DNA of 62,898 nucleotides. Source: JBBRYB01 sp038238115. GTDB taxonomy: Bacteria > Actinomycetota > Actinomycetes > Propionibacteriales > Nocardioidaceae. Positions 7,368 through 16,089 of the stretch are shown here, piece after piece. The notes beneath the pieces were generated by a model. The model was not told the origin of the DNA and ran no database searches. It saw nothing but the letters and a program-made list of their open reading frames with translations. The DNA lies in NCBI GenBank assembly GCA_038238115.1, contig JBBRYB010000021.1, positions 1 through 62,898 of the forward strand. The letters run 5' to 3'. Every line of letters starts with the position of its first letter. The stretch's first letter is position 1. The translations under genes were made by a program, and so were the position numbers.

Positions 7368-9035
7368 TCACCGTGCAAGGGCTGCCCGGACGCCGTCTCG
7401 GCAGCGTAGGTAGGCCGCGACCTCGGCCTGGATCGGTCCCACCACGAGCTCGTCACACACGGTCTCGATGGCGACTCGCAGTCGGTGGTCCGCGCGGCGC
7501 GCTCGGCGACGCGCCGACACCTTGGCCGCGAACCGACAAAGCACGGCGATGACAACGCCCAACCCGACGCCGGCCACCAGCAAGAGCGTCGGAAGGGGCA
7601 GAGCACCCACATCCACAGTGCCTGGGGCCGGGAGCCGCAGGTAGTCGAACCCCGCCAGCGCGCCCAGCCACAGGCCGCCAACCAGCGCCGTCAGCAGCAG
7701 AAGCCACTGCAGCACGCGCACGGTCATCCACCACCAGGGCTCACGCGAGACTTCGAGGTCTGTCTTCGCCATCGCCCCGTCGAGGACGTCGGCGAAGTCG
7801 TCGACCCGCGCGACCGACACCGAACGAATCGCCGTCCCCCACGGGGCGGCCGTCCCAGCGGACACGTCGTCAGCGACCGTACGAACCGCGGCGTCGACGC
7901 GGGCCCGCTGCACGCTGTTCGCCGGCCGAAGCCGCGTCCGCGTCACCTGGCGGCCCTCTGCCGTGAGTGCGTCTTTGTCGCGCGCGTCGAGGTCGAGCCT
8001 GCGCAGCGGATCGCGCCGTAGGCGGCTCAGCCATGACGTCGGCGGCCACCCGGTGGCTTGACGCGCCCTCTGCAGAGACGCCGCCTCGATCGCCCGGACC
8101 ACCACGGGGACGCCGGCAGCGTCGGCGCACGCCTCTAGCAGCTCGGCTCTTGCCCCGAGCCGCACGTCACCGGGTCGGGCGTCCCCGGTGTGCTCGGCCA
8201 AGCGCGCCGCGCACGCCTTGACGTCTGCGCTCAGGCGCTCTTTGGCCGACCGCTTGCGCGACACGCGTTTGGCGAGGGCCTCGCGCAGCGCCGAGAGCCC
8301 ATCTCCGCGGGTCGCGGATGTGCCTATCACCGGGACGTCGGCGAGCCCATCGAGCCCGAGCAGCCGGTGTACGTCGACGAGACAGGCCTCGGCGCCAGCC
8401 GGCGGTATCTCGTCAATATGGTTGAGCACCACCATGACCACCTGGGAGTGCTCCGCCAACTTCCGCAGGAAACGGTCGTGGACGGCCGCATCGGCGTACT
8501 TCTGCGGGTCGAGCACCCACACCAAGACGTCGGCGAGCCGCACGAGCCGCTCCACCTCGAGGTGGTGTGACACCTCGGTCGAGTCGTGGTCTGGCAGATC
8601 GAGCAGGACCAGCCCATGGAGTTTTCGGTCAGCGGCGCTTTCGTCGAGCATGCCCATCCGGGTGACCTGGTGCCGCTTGGGGATGCCCAGCCAGTCGAGC
8701 AGCTCATGGGCGCCGTCAGGACCCCACGCGCAGGCCAGTGCCCATGAGGTGGTTGGTCGCCTGAGGCCAACGGCTGCCAGGTCGAGGCCACACAACGCGT
8801 TGAACAGCGACGACTTCCCCGATCCGGTAGCTCCGGCGATGGCGACGACGGTGTGCTCGCTGGACAGTCGCAGCCGCTCGGCGGCGCTCTCGACGACCGC
8901 GTCGGCGTCCGCGACGACCGCAGGATCGAGGCGACCGCGGGCGGCGTCCGCGGCCTGCTGCAGTCCGGCGACGCGTTCGACGACGCCGGACGACCGGCCG
9001 GTGACCTTGCGCAGCGTGTCGATCATCGCGCTCAC
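7368..9035 (-). CDS. Dynamin-like/YfjP-type membrane GTPase, second of pair
   Basis: A 555-residue GTPase. GATGSGKS (68-75) is the P-loop; LLDLPDHDS supplies G3 (DxxD region) and NHID the G4 element. Two membrane helices lie near residues 441-461 and 481-501, followed by a helical region. It starts GTG in a GTGA overlap with the stop of the upstream GTPase, so the two are translationally coupled. Paired, overlapping membrane GTPases of this size with a C-terminal hairpin resemble the DynA/DynB dynamin-like pair of Streptomyces, which stabilise FtsZ rings at division septa, and the IniA/IniC pair of mycobacteria. Family placement is good; the cellular role is inference. Confidence 0.82.
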   Translation of the reverse strand: MSAMIDTLRKVTGRSSGVVERVAGLQQAADAARGRLDPAVVADADAVVESAAERLRLSSEHTVVAIAGATGSGKSSLFNALCGLDLAAVGLRRPTTSWALACAWGPDGAHELLDWLGIPKRHQVTRMGMLDESAADRKLHGLVLLDLPDHDSTEVSHHLEVERLVRLADVLVWVLDPQKYADAAVHDRFLRKLAEHSQVVMVVLNHIDEIPPAGAEACLVDVHRLLGLDGLADVPVIGTSATRGDGLSALREALAKRVSRKRSAKERLSADVKACAARLAEHTGDARPGDVRLGARAELLEACADAAGVPVVVRAIEAASLQRARQATGWPPTSWLSRLRRDPLRRLDLDARDKDALTAEGRQVTRTRLRPANSVQRARVDAAVRTVADDVSAGTAAPWGTAIRSVSVARVDDFADVLDGAMAKTDLEVSREPWWWMTVRVLQWLLLLTALVGGLWLGALAGFDYLRLPAPGTVDVGALPLPTLLLVAGVGLGVVIAVLCRFAAKVSARRRARRADHRLRVAIETVCDELVVGPIQAEVAAYLRCRDGVRAALAR

Positions 9036-10753
9036 CGCGGCCGTGCCGTCCAGCGGACGTCGTCGACCTCACGCGACAGCCCGATAAGCCGCTCAGCGGC
9101 ACCGGCGGACACGGGATTCGTCTGCAGTACGTCGAGGAACCGTTGGCGTTCGGGCTCCCACAGCTCGTGTTCGACGCGCTTGTGCAGATCCGCGCGGGCT
9201 GTCGCGACGAGGCGGCGCACCGCAGAGTCGCCGAAGACGGCTTCGAGGATGCGCTGACCCACGATCGCCGTACCCCCAGCGACGCCGACCTCCGCACCGG
9301 TAAGACCGGCAGTCTGGGCGAAGACCGCCACCATCAGCGCCAGACCCAGACCGTTGACGCCGAAGGCGAGGAAACGCGCCGTGGCCCGGCGGTCGCTCCC
9401 CTCGACCCGGACCAGTTCGAGGACGCCGCGCTGCCACTCTCGCACGGTGCGCTCGGTGCGCGCGCGGAGGTCACGTGAAGCGCGGGAGATGTCGCTCGGC
9501 AGCTCGTCGAGCAGCCGGGCGCCGGCCGGCAGCGACCTCCACGCCAGTGCGGCTCGTTCGGCGGCAGACTCGGCATGCTCGATGATGAGCGTCTCCAGGC
9601 CGGACTCCACGGCGACGGTGAGACCCTGCGCCTGTTGCGGGCGGGCTCGGGCGATGGTTGCCAGCCGGTTCCGGACCCGTCCCACCTTGTCCTCGAGGCT
9701 CCGCATCAGCTCACCGGTTCCCACGAACTCCTGCCACCTGGCGAGGACCTCCCCACGCAGCATGGTTCCGTCAGCACTCGCCTCGTCGACCGCGGCAAGA
9801 CTGTCGGCGTAGGTCCTCATCACGTCACTGCGCAGCTGCGAGGCGATCTGCTCCTGCGTATGAAGCGACGACGAAACCGTACGAGTGCGGTGTCCCAGTG
9901 AGGCAATGGCCCCGTCGAGGGTTTGGCGCACGACTGCCGCGCGTGCTGATGAGTCCGACGACAGTGTGTCGAGCCAGGCTCGGATCGTCGCCACCGCCTC
10001 GCGTGACAAGAGACCGTCGTCGTCCACCTCGGACTCGGGCACGGTGAAGAGCGGCGAGTCGCCCAGCCCGCGCGACGTGAGCATCCTGGCAAGATGGCTC
10101 GAGACCTCTCCAACCGCGTTTGGAGTGGTGCGGTCGAGCACGACTGCCACGGCGGTGCTGCGTTCGGCAGCGGCCTTGAGCAGGTCCCATGGAACCTGGT
10201 CGGCATAGCGAGCCGCCGAGGTCACGAACAGCCAGAGGTCCGCGGCGGCGAGAAGCTCGCCCGCCAGCCGGCGGTTGTGCTCCTCGACAGAGTCGACATC
10301 AGGCGCGTCGAGGATCGCAACACCCGGAGAGACGAGGTCGGTCGCGACGAGCTGCAGCGTGTCGCGGTCGCCGGTGGCATGATTCGTGCGACGCAGTTCT
10401 GGGAGCAGCCGGTCGGTGCCGAACCAGTGGGCGTCATCGGGGTGGTGGACCAGTACTGGCGACCTGGTGGTGGGTCTGAGCACTCCCGGCTCGGTGACGC
10501 GAAGCCCCACGAGACTGTTGACCAGCGTCGACTTGCCGGCCCCGGTCGATCCCCCGACGACCGCGAGGAGCGGTGCCTCGATCTGCACCAGTCGGGGCAC
10601 GATGTAGTCGTCGAGCTGCTTGATCAGTCCGGTGCGAAGGTTGCGGCCAAGCTCCGCGTCGGCGCTATCGAACGGCAGCGGGCTGCCCACCAGTGCTTGC
10701 CGCAGGCGCACCAGGACTGCGATGAGTTCATGAGGGGTACGCAGATCACTCAC
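9032..10753 (-). CDS. Dynamin-like membrane GTPase, first of pair
   Basis: A 573-residue GTPase with P-loop GSTGAGKS (68-75 from the chosen start), LRPTTRSP switch I, ILDAPDVDS as G3 and LDRTTPN as the G4-like element. A hydrophobic hairpin near residues 460-500 (FLAFGVNGLGLALMVAVFAQ, then a second stretch) anchors it in the membrane, followed by a helical C-terminus. The GTG at 10753 is chosen because AGAGG lies 5 nt before it; the GTG at 10759 overlaps that site. It overlaps the next GTPase by 4 nt. Two different dynamin-like partners made at equal ratio suggest a hetero-oligomer acting in membrane or septum remodelling. Confidence 0.83.
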   Translation of the reverse strand: MSDLRTPHELIAVLVRLRQALVGSPLPFDSADAELGRNLRTGLIKQLDDYIVPRLVQIEAPLLAVVGGSTGAGKSTLVNSLVGLRVTEPGVLRPTTRSPVLVHHPDDAHWFGTDRLLPELRRTNHATGDRDTLQLVATDLVSPGVAILDAPDVDSVEEHNRRLAGELLAAADLWLFVTSAARYADQVPWDLLKAAAERSTAVAVVLDRTTPNAVGEVSSHLARMLTSRGLGDSPLFTVPESEVDDDGLLSREAVATIRAWLDTLSSDSSARAAVVRQTLDGAIASLGHRTRTVSSSLHTQEQIASQLRSDVMRTYADSLAAVDEASADGTMLRGEVLARWQEFVGTGELMRSLEDKVGRVRNRLATIARARPQQAQGLTVAVESGLETLIIEHAESAAERAALAWRSLPAGARLLDELPSDISRASRDLRARTERTVREWQRGVLELVRVEGSDRRATARFLAFGVNGLGLALMVAVFAQTAGLTGAEVGVAGGTAIVGQRILEAVFGDSAVRRLVATARADLHKRVEHELWEPERQRFLDVLQTNPVSAGAAERLIGLSREVDDVRWTARPR

Positions 10754-10833
10754 ACGCACCTCTATCTAGCGGAACTCGACCACACGACCACCCTGACCGA
10801 TTGCTATGAGTCTAGGGGCCGCGACCCGAAGTT

Positions 10834-12057
10834 CTACCAGCTTGATCTGCGGGCGGTGACATCCTCGAGCGGGAGGTCCGAGATGCCGGGGAGCAGCACG
10901 CGGCCGCGAAGGGCCCGCATCGCGGCGAGGAGGTTCTGCTCACGGGGAAGCTCGGCCTCGCCAGCCACCCCTCGCACTAGTCGATCCCTGAGCACGCCGA
11001 GATCGACTCCCGCGCGCTGGAACGCCCGGACCCGGTCACGCTCCGCCCTCCCGAAACCGCGTGCGTAGCGGCGAGACTGGCGGCGCCCTCGCCAGGTCAC
11101 GATGTAGGGGATCTGGTCGGCCTTGATCCAGCCGAAGGCCGTGTAGTCGAGCAGACGAGCGGCGATGACAAGGCGCTCATGGCGACGTACTAGGCCGACC
11201 ACGACGGCGATCGCGAGCAGGGTGGGAAGCAAGATCCCTACGTAGACCGGCGTAAGCGCGCCGTTGACGGCGAAGGACGCTGCCGTGTTGTAGCCCATGT
11301 GCAGCAGGACCGCGGCGCAGAAGGCAGCCGCTGGAGCCAGGATGCGCACACCGATGTGGCGGTGCCGCACCGCGATGCCGATACCGAGGCCTGTCACCAT
11401 CGTGAACATCGGATGCACAAAAGGCGCCGCAACCCCCCGCCACCAGAAAAGCTCGCGAACGGCGTCCAGGGCCACCGCGTTCTCACCGCGGAAGGTCAGC
11501 GTCTGCTGAAACACCTGCCCGTAGTAGACGATGTTCTCGGTGAAGGCGAAGCCGATCCCAGACAGGCCGCCGACGATCACTCCCGCCGTGACCGAGTTGA
11601 AGTCGTGGCGTCGCCACCAGACGATCGCGAAGATGACGGCGGACTTTGCCGTCTCCTCCACCCAAGGTGCGACGAAGACGGCGCTGCGCGGCGATCCCCC
11701 GTACTGGTCGCCGACCTCGCCCGCGAGCCATCCGTTCAGGCGCAGAGCCGCATACGTCGCGATCAGGGCACCCCACAGCAGGGCGACGACGATGAGGCCC
11801 GTCGGCTCCGGCCGCAGCCGGTCGAGCCACAAGAAGATCGCGACGAGGGGGATGACCGGGATGAATGCGAAGAGCGCGCCATACGTGAAGGCGCTGCGAC
11901 CGATCACCTCGTTGAGGTCTCCGAACATCATGGCGCCACAGCCGGCACACACCGCGATGAAGACGAGCCAGAACCCAACAGCTCCTAGCCTGTGCTTGCG
12001 TCCTGAATGTCGTGCAATGCTCGACCCCGCAGCGGCGGTCGATGCGGGCGCGGTCAC
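10834..12057 (-). CDS. PrsW-family intramembrane protease
   Basis: A 407-residue multi-pass protein with about eight hydrophobic helices. The family motifs are present: the Glu pair E134-E135 in PWVEETAK, FAFTENIVY with E174/N175, and H215 in FVHPMFT, with a further HMGYN. PrsW of Bacillus performs site-1 cleavage of an anti-sigma factor; actinobacterial homologues are common and mostly unstudied. The C-terminal 130 residues are soluble and Arg-rich (RGRRQSRRYARGFGRAERDRVR) and are an extension relative to the core. Start is GTG at 12057. No anti-sigma gene is adjacent, so the substrate is unknown. Confidence 0.85.
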   Translation of the reverse strand: MTAPASTAAAGSSIARHSGRKHRLGAVGFWLVFIAVCAGCGAMMFGDLNEVIGRSAFTYGALFAFIPVIPLVAIFLWLDRLRPEPTGLIVVALLWGALIATYAALRLNGWLAGEVGDQYGGSPRSAVFVAPWVEETAKSAVIFAIVWWRRHDFNSVTAGVIVGGLSGIGFAFTENIVYYGQVFQQTLTFRGENAVALDAVRELFWWRGVAAPFVHPMFTMVTGLGIGIAVRHRHIGVRILAPAAAFCAAVLLHMGYNTAASFAVNGALTPVYVGILLPTLLAIAVVVGLVRRHERLVIAARLLDYTAFGWIKADQIPYIVTWRGRRQSRRYARGFGRAERDRVRAFQRAGVDLGVLRDRLVRGVAGEAELPREQNLLAAMRALRGRVLLPGISDLPLEDVTARRSSW

Positions 12058-12186
12058 GCCCTGAGGCTACTCGCCGTCGCGATCACCGCGGTCCGCTCTG
12101 GGCCCCTGGGTACGCCGCTTGCAATGCGTCTGCTCTGCGGATCCAAGCCTCAGTAGACTGCCGCCGGGCAGGTGAATCCCTGTCGA

Positions 12187-12260
12187 GCGCTCGTAGCTCA
12201 GCTGGATAGAGCAGTGGACTTCTAATCCACCGGTCGCAGGTTCGAGTCCTGCCGGGCGCA
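12187..12260 (+). tRNA. tRNA-Arg (anticodon TCT)
   Basis: A complete 74-nt cloverleaf: acceptor GCGCTCG pairs with CGGGCGC (one G-U), D-arm AGCTCAGCTGGATAGAGC, anticodon stem GTGGA/TCCAC with anticodon TCT at 12221-12223, and T-arm GGTTCGAGTCC. The discriminator is A; CCA is not encoded. It reads AGA/AGG, rare codons in GC-rich genomes. Confidence 0.97.
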
Positions 12261-12390
12261 CCGATCCGTCACCACATACCGAAAGCCGGTCGCGCCGAAA
12301 CGCCCGTCAGAGCCGTTCCTGCGTGCCATCAGCCGGGTCCGGCCCGGCGTCTCGCCGGTGAGGCGACGAGCGCCGTCGCAGCGGCGGATG

Positions 12391-12741
12391 CTAGGAGCGC
12401 TTGCTGTCGAGATGATTCAGCAGGTCGTCGGCTGCTTTTTCGATCTCAACGTGGTCGTTCTGGGACGCGCGCTGCTTGGCGTGGATGAGCGCTGCTCGGT
12501 TGACCTCCGCGAAGTCGCCGTGCGGGAACGCGAAACGACCCTTCGTCCCTTCCGAGGCGTCCGGGTTGATGCCCAGGTGCCACTTGGCGAACTCGTCGAA
12601 GCTCTCCTTGTCGATCTCGTTGTTGGCGTCAGCGGCGGACGGTGCCGCCTCCGACCACGCAGTCGTGTCGTCGTAGGTGCCGGCGTCGATCAGTTTGCGA
12701 GCGTGCTTCACGGCGGCATCGTTCAATCGATAATTGGGCAT
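12391..12741 (-). CDS. Small conserved protein of unknown function
   Basis: A 116-residue soluble acidic protein that I recognise only as a type seen widely in actinobacteria without a known role. The most distinctive stretch is WHLGINPDA, then KGRFAFPHGDF and NRAALIHAKQRASQNDH, followed by an acidic helix that ends LLNHLD. There are no cysteines or membrane segments. No ribosome-binding site is visible; instead a -10-like TAGAAC lies 6 nt before the ATG, so it may be a leaderless transcript. It lies just after the tRNA on the opposite strand. Confidence 0.7.
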   Translation of the reverse strand: MPNYRLNDAAVKHARKLIDAGTYDDTTAWSEAAPSAADANNEIDKESFDEFAKWHLGINPDASEGTKGRFAFPHGDFAEVNRAALIHAKQRASQNDHVEIEKAADDLLNHLDSKRS

Positions 12742-12747
12742 GTGGAA

Positions 12748-12776
12748 GTTCTACCCAATCGCGCTGCCGGCTTAAC
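12748..12776 (-). promoter_or_regulatory. Candidate leaderless promoter of the small conserved gene
   Basis: On the minus strand GTTAAG (12776-12771), 17-bp spacer, TAGAAC (12753-12748), then 6 nt to the ATG at 12741. The -35 match is weak. Confidence 0.35.
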
Positions 12777-13124
12777 GCTCGGTACCCCGACCTCGCAAAG
12801 TCGCTCGGCTGCGCATCCCTCACGTCCCGATGCCCGGCTGACTCACCACCCGGCACCGCTGTCCATCGGGTCCTCCCCGGATGAGCTCATGGTCGCCGCG
12901 CGGGCACCTCTCGCGGCGCATCGGCGTGGCCTACGAGCGCCGACTGACGCGGCCCGCACATCGAGGCCAGGGCCAGATAGACGACCGACACGAATCGCCG
13001 ATCTTCCCCTCAGCGGGGCGCTCAACACGTAGCGTCGATGTCCCGAACCGCCAGCGGTGAACCCTCCTGGATAAACCTCCTTGTCGTAGAGTCAGGCAAC
13101 GCTGCTCAGCGAAGGGGGCTGCTC
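12777..13124. other. Intergenic stretch without recognisable gene
   Basis: About 350 bp between divergent genes. No convincing coding frame, RNA gene or repeat was seen; it should hold the promoter of the lipoprotein gene at 13125. Confidence 0.5.
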
Positions 13125-13427
13125 ATGGTGTACCGCTGGCGCCACCGCACACTGCCCTGTTGGCTTGGGGTCGCCGGCAGCGGCGCGCTGCTGATTCAAC
13201 TCTCACTGACGGCGTGCTCGCTCGTCGGGCCGGACGCAATATGTAGCGACGGCCAGATCGACGTTGAACGAAGCGTGCATGGTCTGGGGAGTTACTGCGC
13301 GCCGCACAAGCCGACGGACAAGGACTGCCCGCCTGATCAGATCACGCGCCTGATCCTCTCGACGGGACACGAGGACTGCATCACCAACGAAGTCGGCCAT
13401 GAACGAGACGGGCTGCCAGGGCAATGA
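13125..13427 (+). CDS. Small putative lipoprotein
   Basis: A 100-residue protein of unknown function. From the ATG at 13125 (GAAGGGGG is 5-13 nt upstream) it has a basic n-region (VYRWRHR), a hydrophobic core and a lipobox LTAC with Cys31, so it should be lipid-anchored outside the membrane. The mature part has four more cysteines (at ICSDG, SYCAP, KDCPP and EDCIT), which could form two disulfides. No homologue family is recognised. An upstream in-frame extension to 13038 lacks a ribosome-binding site and would bury the signal peptide. Confidence 0.6.
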   Translation: MVYRWRHRTLPCWLGVAGSGALLIQLSLTACSLVGPDAICSDGQIDVERSVHGLGSYCAPHKPTDKDCPPDQITRLILSTGHEDCITNEVGHERDGLPGQ

Positions 13428-13628
13428 TCGCAAGAGCAACCGAAGCGAGGTCCACTCGCTGGATGTGCTAGGCGCCGTGCGGCATTACGAGGTGCTGCGG
13501 AACGCTTCGAGCACGCTTCCCATTTTGTTGGGAGTCGCCTCCTGGCAGCCACCCGACTGCGCGGTGTTCCTCAGGTCCTGAGCAGTCGGGCCATTCCCAA
13601 CCAGGACAGCCTGGAGCATCCTGAACTG

Positions 13629-14213
13629 ATGGACGACACCACCACCCAGAAGAGCATGACCATCCCGCTGATGGCGTTCGGAGCCGGCGCGGTCGTCGCC
13701 CTTCTCCTCGGGGTGTTCGGGAAGGTGCACGACCCGACGACCGACGGCACAACCACCCTCGGCTTCGACACCGTCATCGACATGAAGGTCGTTGTCTCCA
13801 CGGCGATCGGGATGCTCGCCGTGCTCCAAGTTATCGGCGCGCTCTGGATCTACGGCAAGCTCGGGATCACGGTGCCGTCCTGGTTGGGGACGGCACACCG
13901 CATCTCCGGGACCATCGCCATCGTGATGTCCATTTTTATCGCCTACCACTGCCTGTGGGCCCTGGGCCTGGAGAGCGGGACGCTGGCGGAGGGCGAGAGG
14001 GTGCCGACGCGGGCGGTCGTGCACGGCGTCCTTGGCTGCGCCGTCTTCGGTGCTGTGGTGGTGAAGGTGGTCGCGGTCCGGTCGAGACGCGCACCCGGAT
14101 GGTTCCTGCCGGTGGCCGGTGGCCTGCTCTTCGCCCTCCTCGTCGTCGTCGTGCTGACCTCGGCCGGCTGGTACCTCGGCGAGGAGGGTTGGCCGATCTC
14201 GGGGAAATACTGA
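13629..14213 (+). CDS. Five-helix membrane protein, cytochrome b561-like (DUF6529-type)
   Basis: A 194-residue protein with about five transmembrane helices. Histidines H90 (GTAHRISG), H107 (AYHCLW) and H132 (VVHGVLG) lie in or near helices, as in membrane b-type haem proteins, and the ISGTIAIVMSIFIAYHC segment resembles DUF6529/b561-like actinobacterial proteins. It may therefore be a small redox or haem membrane protein, but no assay-proven family function is known to me. Its stop overlaps the next ATG (ATGA), suggesting cotranslation. Confidence 0.7.
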   Translation: MDDTTTQKSMTIPLMAFGAGAVVALLLGVFGKVHDPTTDGTTTLGFDTVIDMKVVVSTAIGMLAVLQVIGALWIYGKLGITVPSWLGTAHRISGTIAIVMSIFIAYHCLWALGLESGTLAEGERVPTRAVVHGVLGCAVFGAVVVKVVAVRSRRAPGWFLPVAGGLLFALLVVVVLTSAGWYLGEEGWPISGKY

Positions 14214-15319
14214 TGCGCGATCGCCAGTACGAGCATCGGCCGAGGGGCGTGCCTTTGCGGGGACTGTGCGACAGCTGGGGTGACCTCTACGCTGTCCTGG
14301 TGTCCTCCCCCGGTCAGCGTGAAATCGCCTCGACCGGTCAACATGACATCGCCTCGACCGATCCGAATTTCCCGACCACCGCCGAGGAAGCGGCCGCACG
14401 GTACGAAGCGGCCTTGGCGTCATACACCGCCGCCCGGTCGTCCTCCGACGTTGCCGAGAGTCACGGACGGGTGTGGAGAGCCTTCCACGGCGGTGCGATC
14501 CAAAAAGCCGAGGACGACGTCGCGCAGGCACAATCTCGGCTCAGACGGGCACGCTCGGCGCTCGGCCCCAACGCGGTTGGCGCGGCGGCGCGAACCTGGG
14601 GGGTCTTCTCGGGATCGCCGTCGTACCACCTCGAGCAGACTCTTGATGCGGTGCTCGAAGCCGTCGACTCTTCGGGCCGCGATATTCACGACGCGGCGCA
14701 CGAGTTGCGTGACGTGCTCGCGAACAGGCGGATGGCAGCCGAGTGTGAGGATCTCGAAGCCGCGCCGGCGGTGACGGCCGCCGTCCGAACTGTGATAGCC
14801 CGCTTGGACGACTGGGAACCCGATCGCAGGGCCGAGATCCTGCGCTGGCAAGGCGAGGTTCGACCCCTCCTGCGGCGTCTTCTCCTGGAGCATCTGGCGA
14901 GCGAGGACCGTCCGCTTCCGGCGACAGTCGAGGAGATGGACCGCCACGGTCAGCCGGTCACGCTGTCCGTGAGCCGGCCAGCTGACGTCGACCTGCGCAC
15001 CGGCCGCCCCGACGAGATCCGGATCCACGACTTCGTCGTCCATGGTGATCTCAAGGGACACGGACTCGGAAGCGCCGTGTTGGCCCACCTGTGCCGCTGG
15101 GCCGACAGCAGGCGCCTCGACCTTGTCGGAGAGCTCCACTCGGGTGGCGATCAGAGCGGTGGACAGAGCGCCGGGCAGGTACGCCGGCTGGCAGTCTGGT
15201 ACAGCCGACATGGATTCAACGCGCAGGGGCAGCCCGGCCTGCGTGCCGAGCTGTGGGCCGACGGTGCCCCGATTCGGCGGCCGGCCGGCGCCGGGTGGGC
15301 CGCCTCAGCGGGCCTATGA
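14213..15319 (+). CDS. GNAT-fold acetyltransferase-like protein with long helical N-terminus
   Basis: About 368 residues from the ATG that overlaps the preceding stop; a later start (for example the GTG near 14299) is possible. Residues 60-230 are helical and charged, with no recognised domain. The last 110 residues contain IHDFVVHGDLKGHGLGSAVLAHLCRWA, a beta-strand followed by a G-x-G-containing loop and helix like the acetyl-CoA site of GNAT proteins, and end with LAVWYSRHGF, which matches the terminal GNAT beta-bulge. The acceptor is unknown. A Gly/Pro-rich tail follows. The odd N-terminus may be a protein- or DNA-binding part. Confidence 0.6.
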   Translation: MRDRQYEHRPRGVPLRGLCDSWGDLYAVLVSSPGQREIASTGQHDIASTDPNFPTTAEEAAARYEAALASYTAARSSSDVAESHGRVWRAFHGGAIQKAEDDVAQAQSRLRRARSALGPNAVGAAARTWGVFSGSPSYHLEQTLDAVLEAVDSSGRDIHDAAHELRDVLANRRMAAECEDLEAAPAVTAAVRTVIARLDDWEPDRRAEILRWQGEVRPLLRRLLLEHLASEDRPLPATVEEMDRHGQPVTLSVSRPADVDLRTGRPDEIRIHDFVVHGDLKGHGLGSAVLAHLCRWADSRRLDLVGELHSGGDQSGGQSAGQVRRLAVWYSRHGFNAQGQPGLRAELWADGAPIRRPAGAGWAASAGL

Positions 15320-15329
15320 GCCACCGGCA

Positions 15330-15935
15330 TCACGCGTGCGACCTGTCCCCTGCCGGTTGCCCGCCTCCCGGCGCCGGGGAGAACGGAAGCACCTTCAGTA
15401 CCTCGTACACCGCGTCTCCGGTCACGTTATCGCGCTGTCGACGGCACAGAGCGACGCCCTCGGGAACCCAGGACGGCCCGAGGTAGCTGCCGACCCGGTC
15501 GCTGATGTGCTCCAGGTAGGGCACCGTGGTGTGAGCGGTGATGCGGGCCAGCGGCATGCCCAGCCGGAAACTGCGACGGTCAAGGAGGAAGCCGAAGCTG
15601 CGGACCCAGTCGGGCATCCGGGCCGCAAGTTCCGACAAGACGTCGGCCTCCCCGGCCAGCCCCACCCAGACCGCGTCATCGCCATCTACGGGCAGCGGCA
15701 CCACACCGCTCAACTGCAGCCGCGGCGCCGCGATCTGTCCCACCTCCGTGGTCAGGACGTCTTCCAGCCGCAGTAGGTCGGAAAGCACAACGCTGCCGAA
15801 CGTCGCCAGCCGGACCTGCCACTGAGGCAGCGGGGACCAGCTGAGCTGCGCCTGGTCAGTGCGGATGGCGCGCAGCGCAGAGACGAGGTGCTGCAGCGCC
15901 TCCTCGGGAGGGACGAGCGCCGCGTGAATCCGCAT
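15330..15935 (-). CDS. 2H-phosphoesterase-fold protein (ThpR-like) lacking both catalytic motifs
   Basis: A 201-residue homologue of RNA 2',3'-cyclic phosphodiesterase/2'-5' RNA ligase. The frame MRIHAALVPPEEALQHL, then LPLPVDGDDAVWVGL and SYLGPSWVPEGVAL aligns along the whole ThpR length. In active enzymes two H-x-T motifs do catalysis, typically WHLTL near residue 40 and RPHVTLAR near 125. Here these read WQVRL (Q40, R42) and RLGMPLAR (G126, P128), so both histidines and both threonines are gone. It is intact and has the family length, so it looks like a folded but inactive binding protein rather than a pseudogene. Start at 15935 is the first ATG giving the canonical N-terminus. Confidence 0.8.
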   Translation of the reverse strand: MRIHAALVPPEEALQHLVSALRAIRTDQAQLSWSPLPQWQVRLATFGSVVLSDLLRLEDVLTTEVGQIAAPRLQLSGVVPLPVDGDDAVWVGLAGEADVLSELAARMPDWVRSFGFLLDRRSFRLGMPLARITAHTTVPYLEHISDRVGSYLGPSWVPEGVALCRRQRDNVTGDAVYEVLKVLPFSPAPGGGQPAGDRSHA

Positions 15936-16089
15936 GAGGCATTGTGACAGCACACCCCGCCTGGCTCCTCGCCAATTCAGTGAGCAAGCGCAGTGTCTCC
16001 GCAGCAGGCACGACGCCGAGCACACCGCTCGCTGTCGGCACCCTTCACTAGAGTCAGCGGTCTGCCCGAGACGTCGAGAGGGGTACGCG

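Noticed and set aside
12067..12261. Minus-strand open frame starting MRPAGLEPAT across the tRNA
   Set aside because: This is the well-known false peptide produced by the complement of a tRNA gene.
13955..14212. Upstream extension of the GNAT-like gene
   Set aside because: It overlaps the membrane protein gene in another frame and is Arg/Gly-rich; the ATG at 14213 in an ATGA overlap is better.
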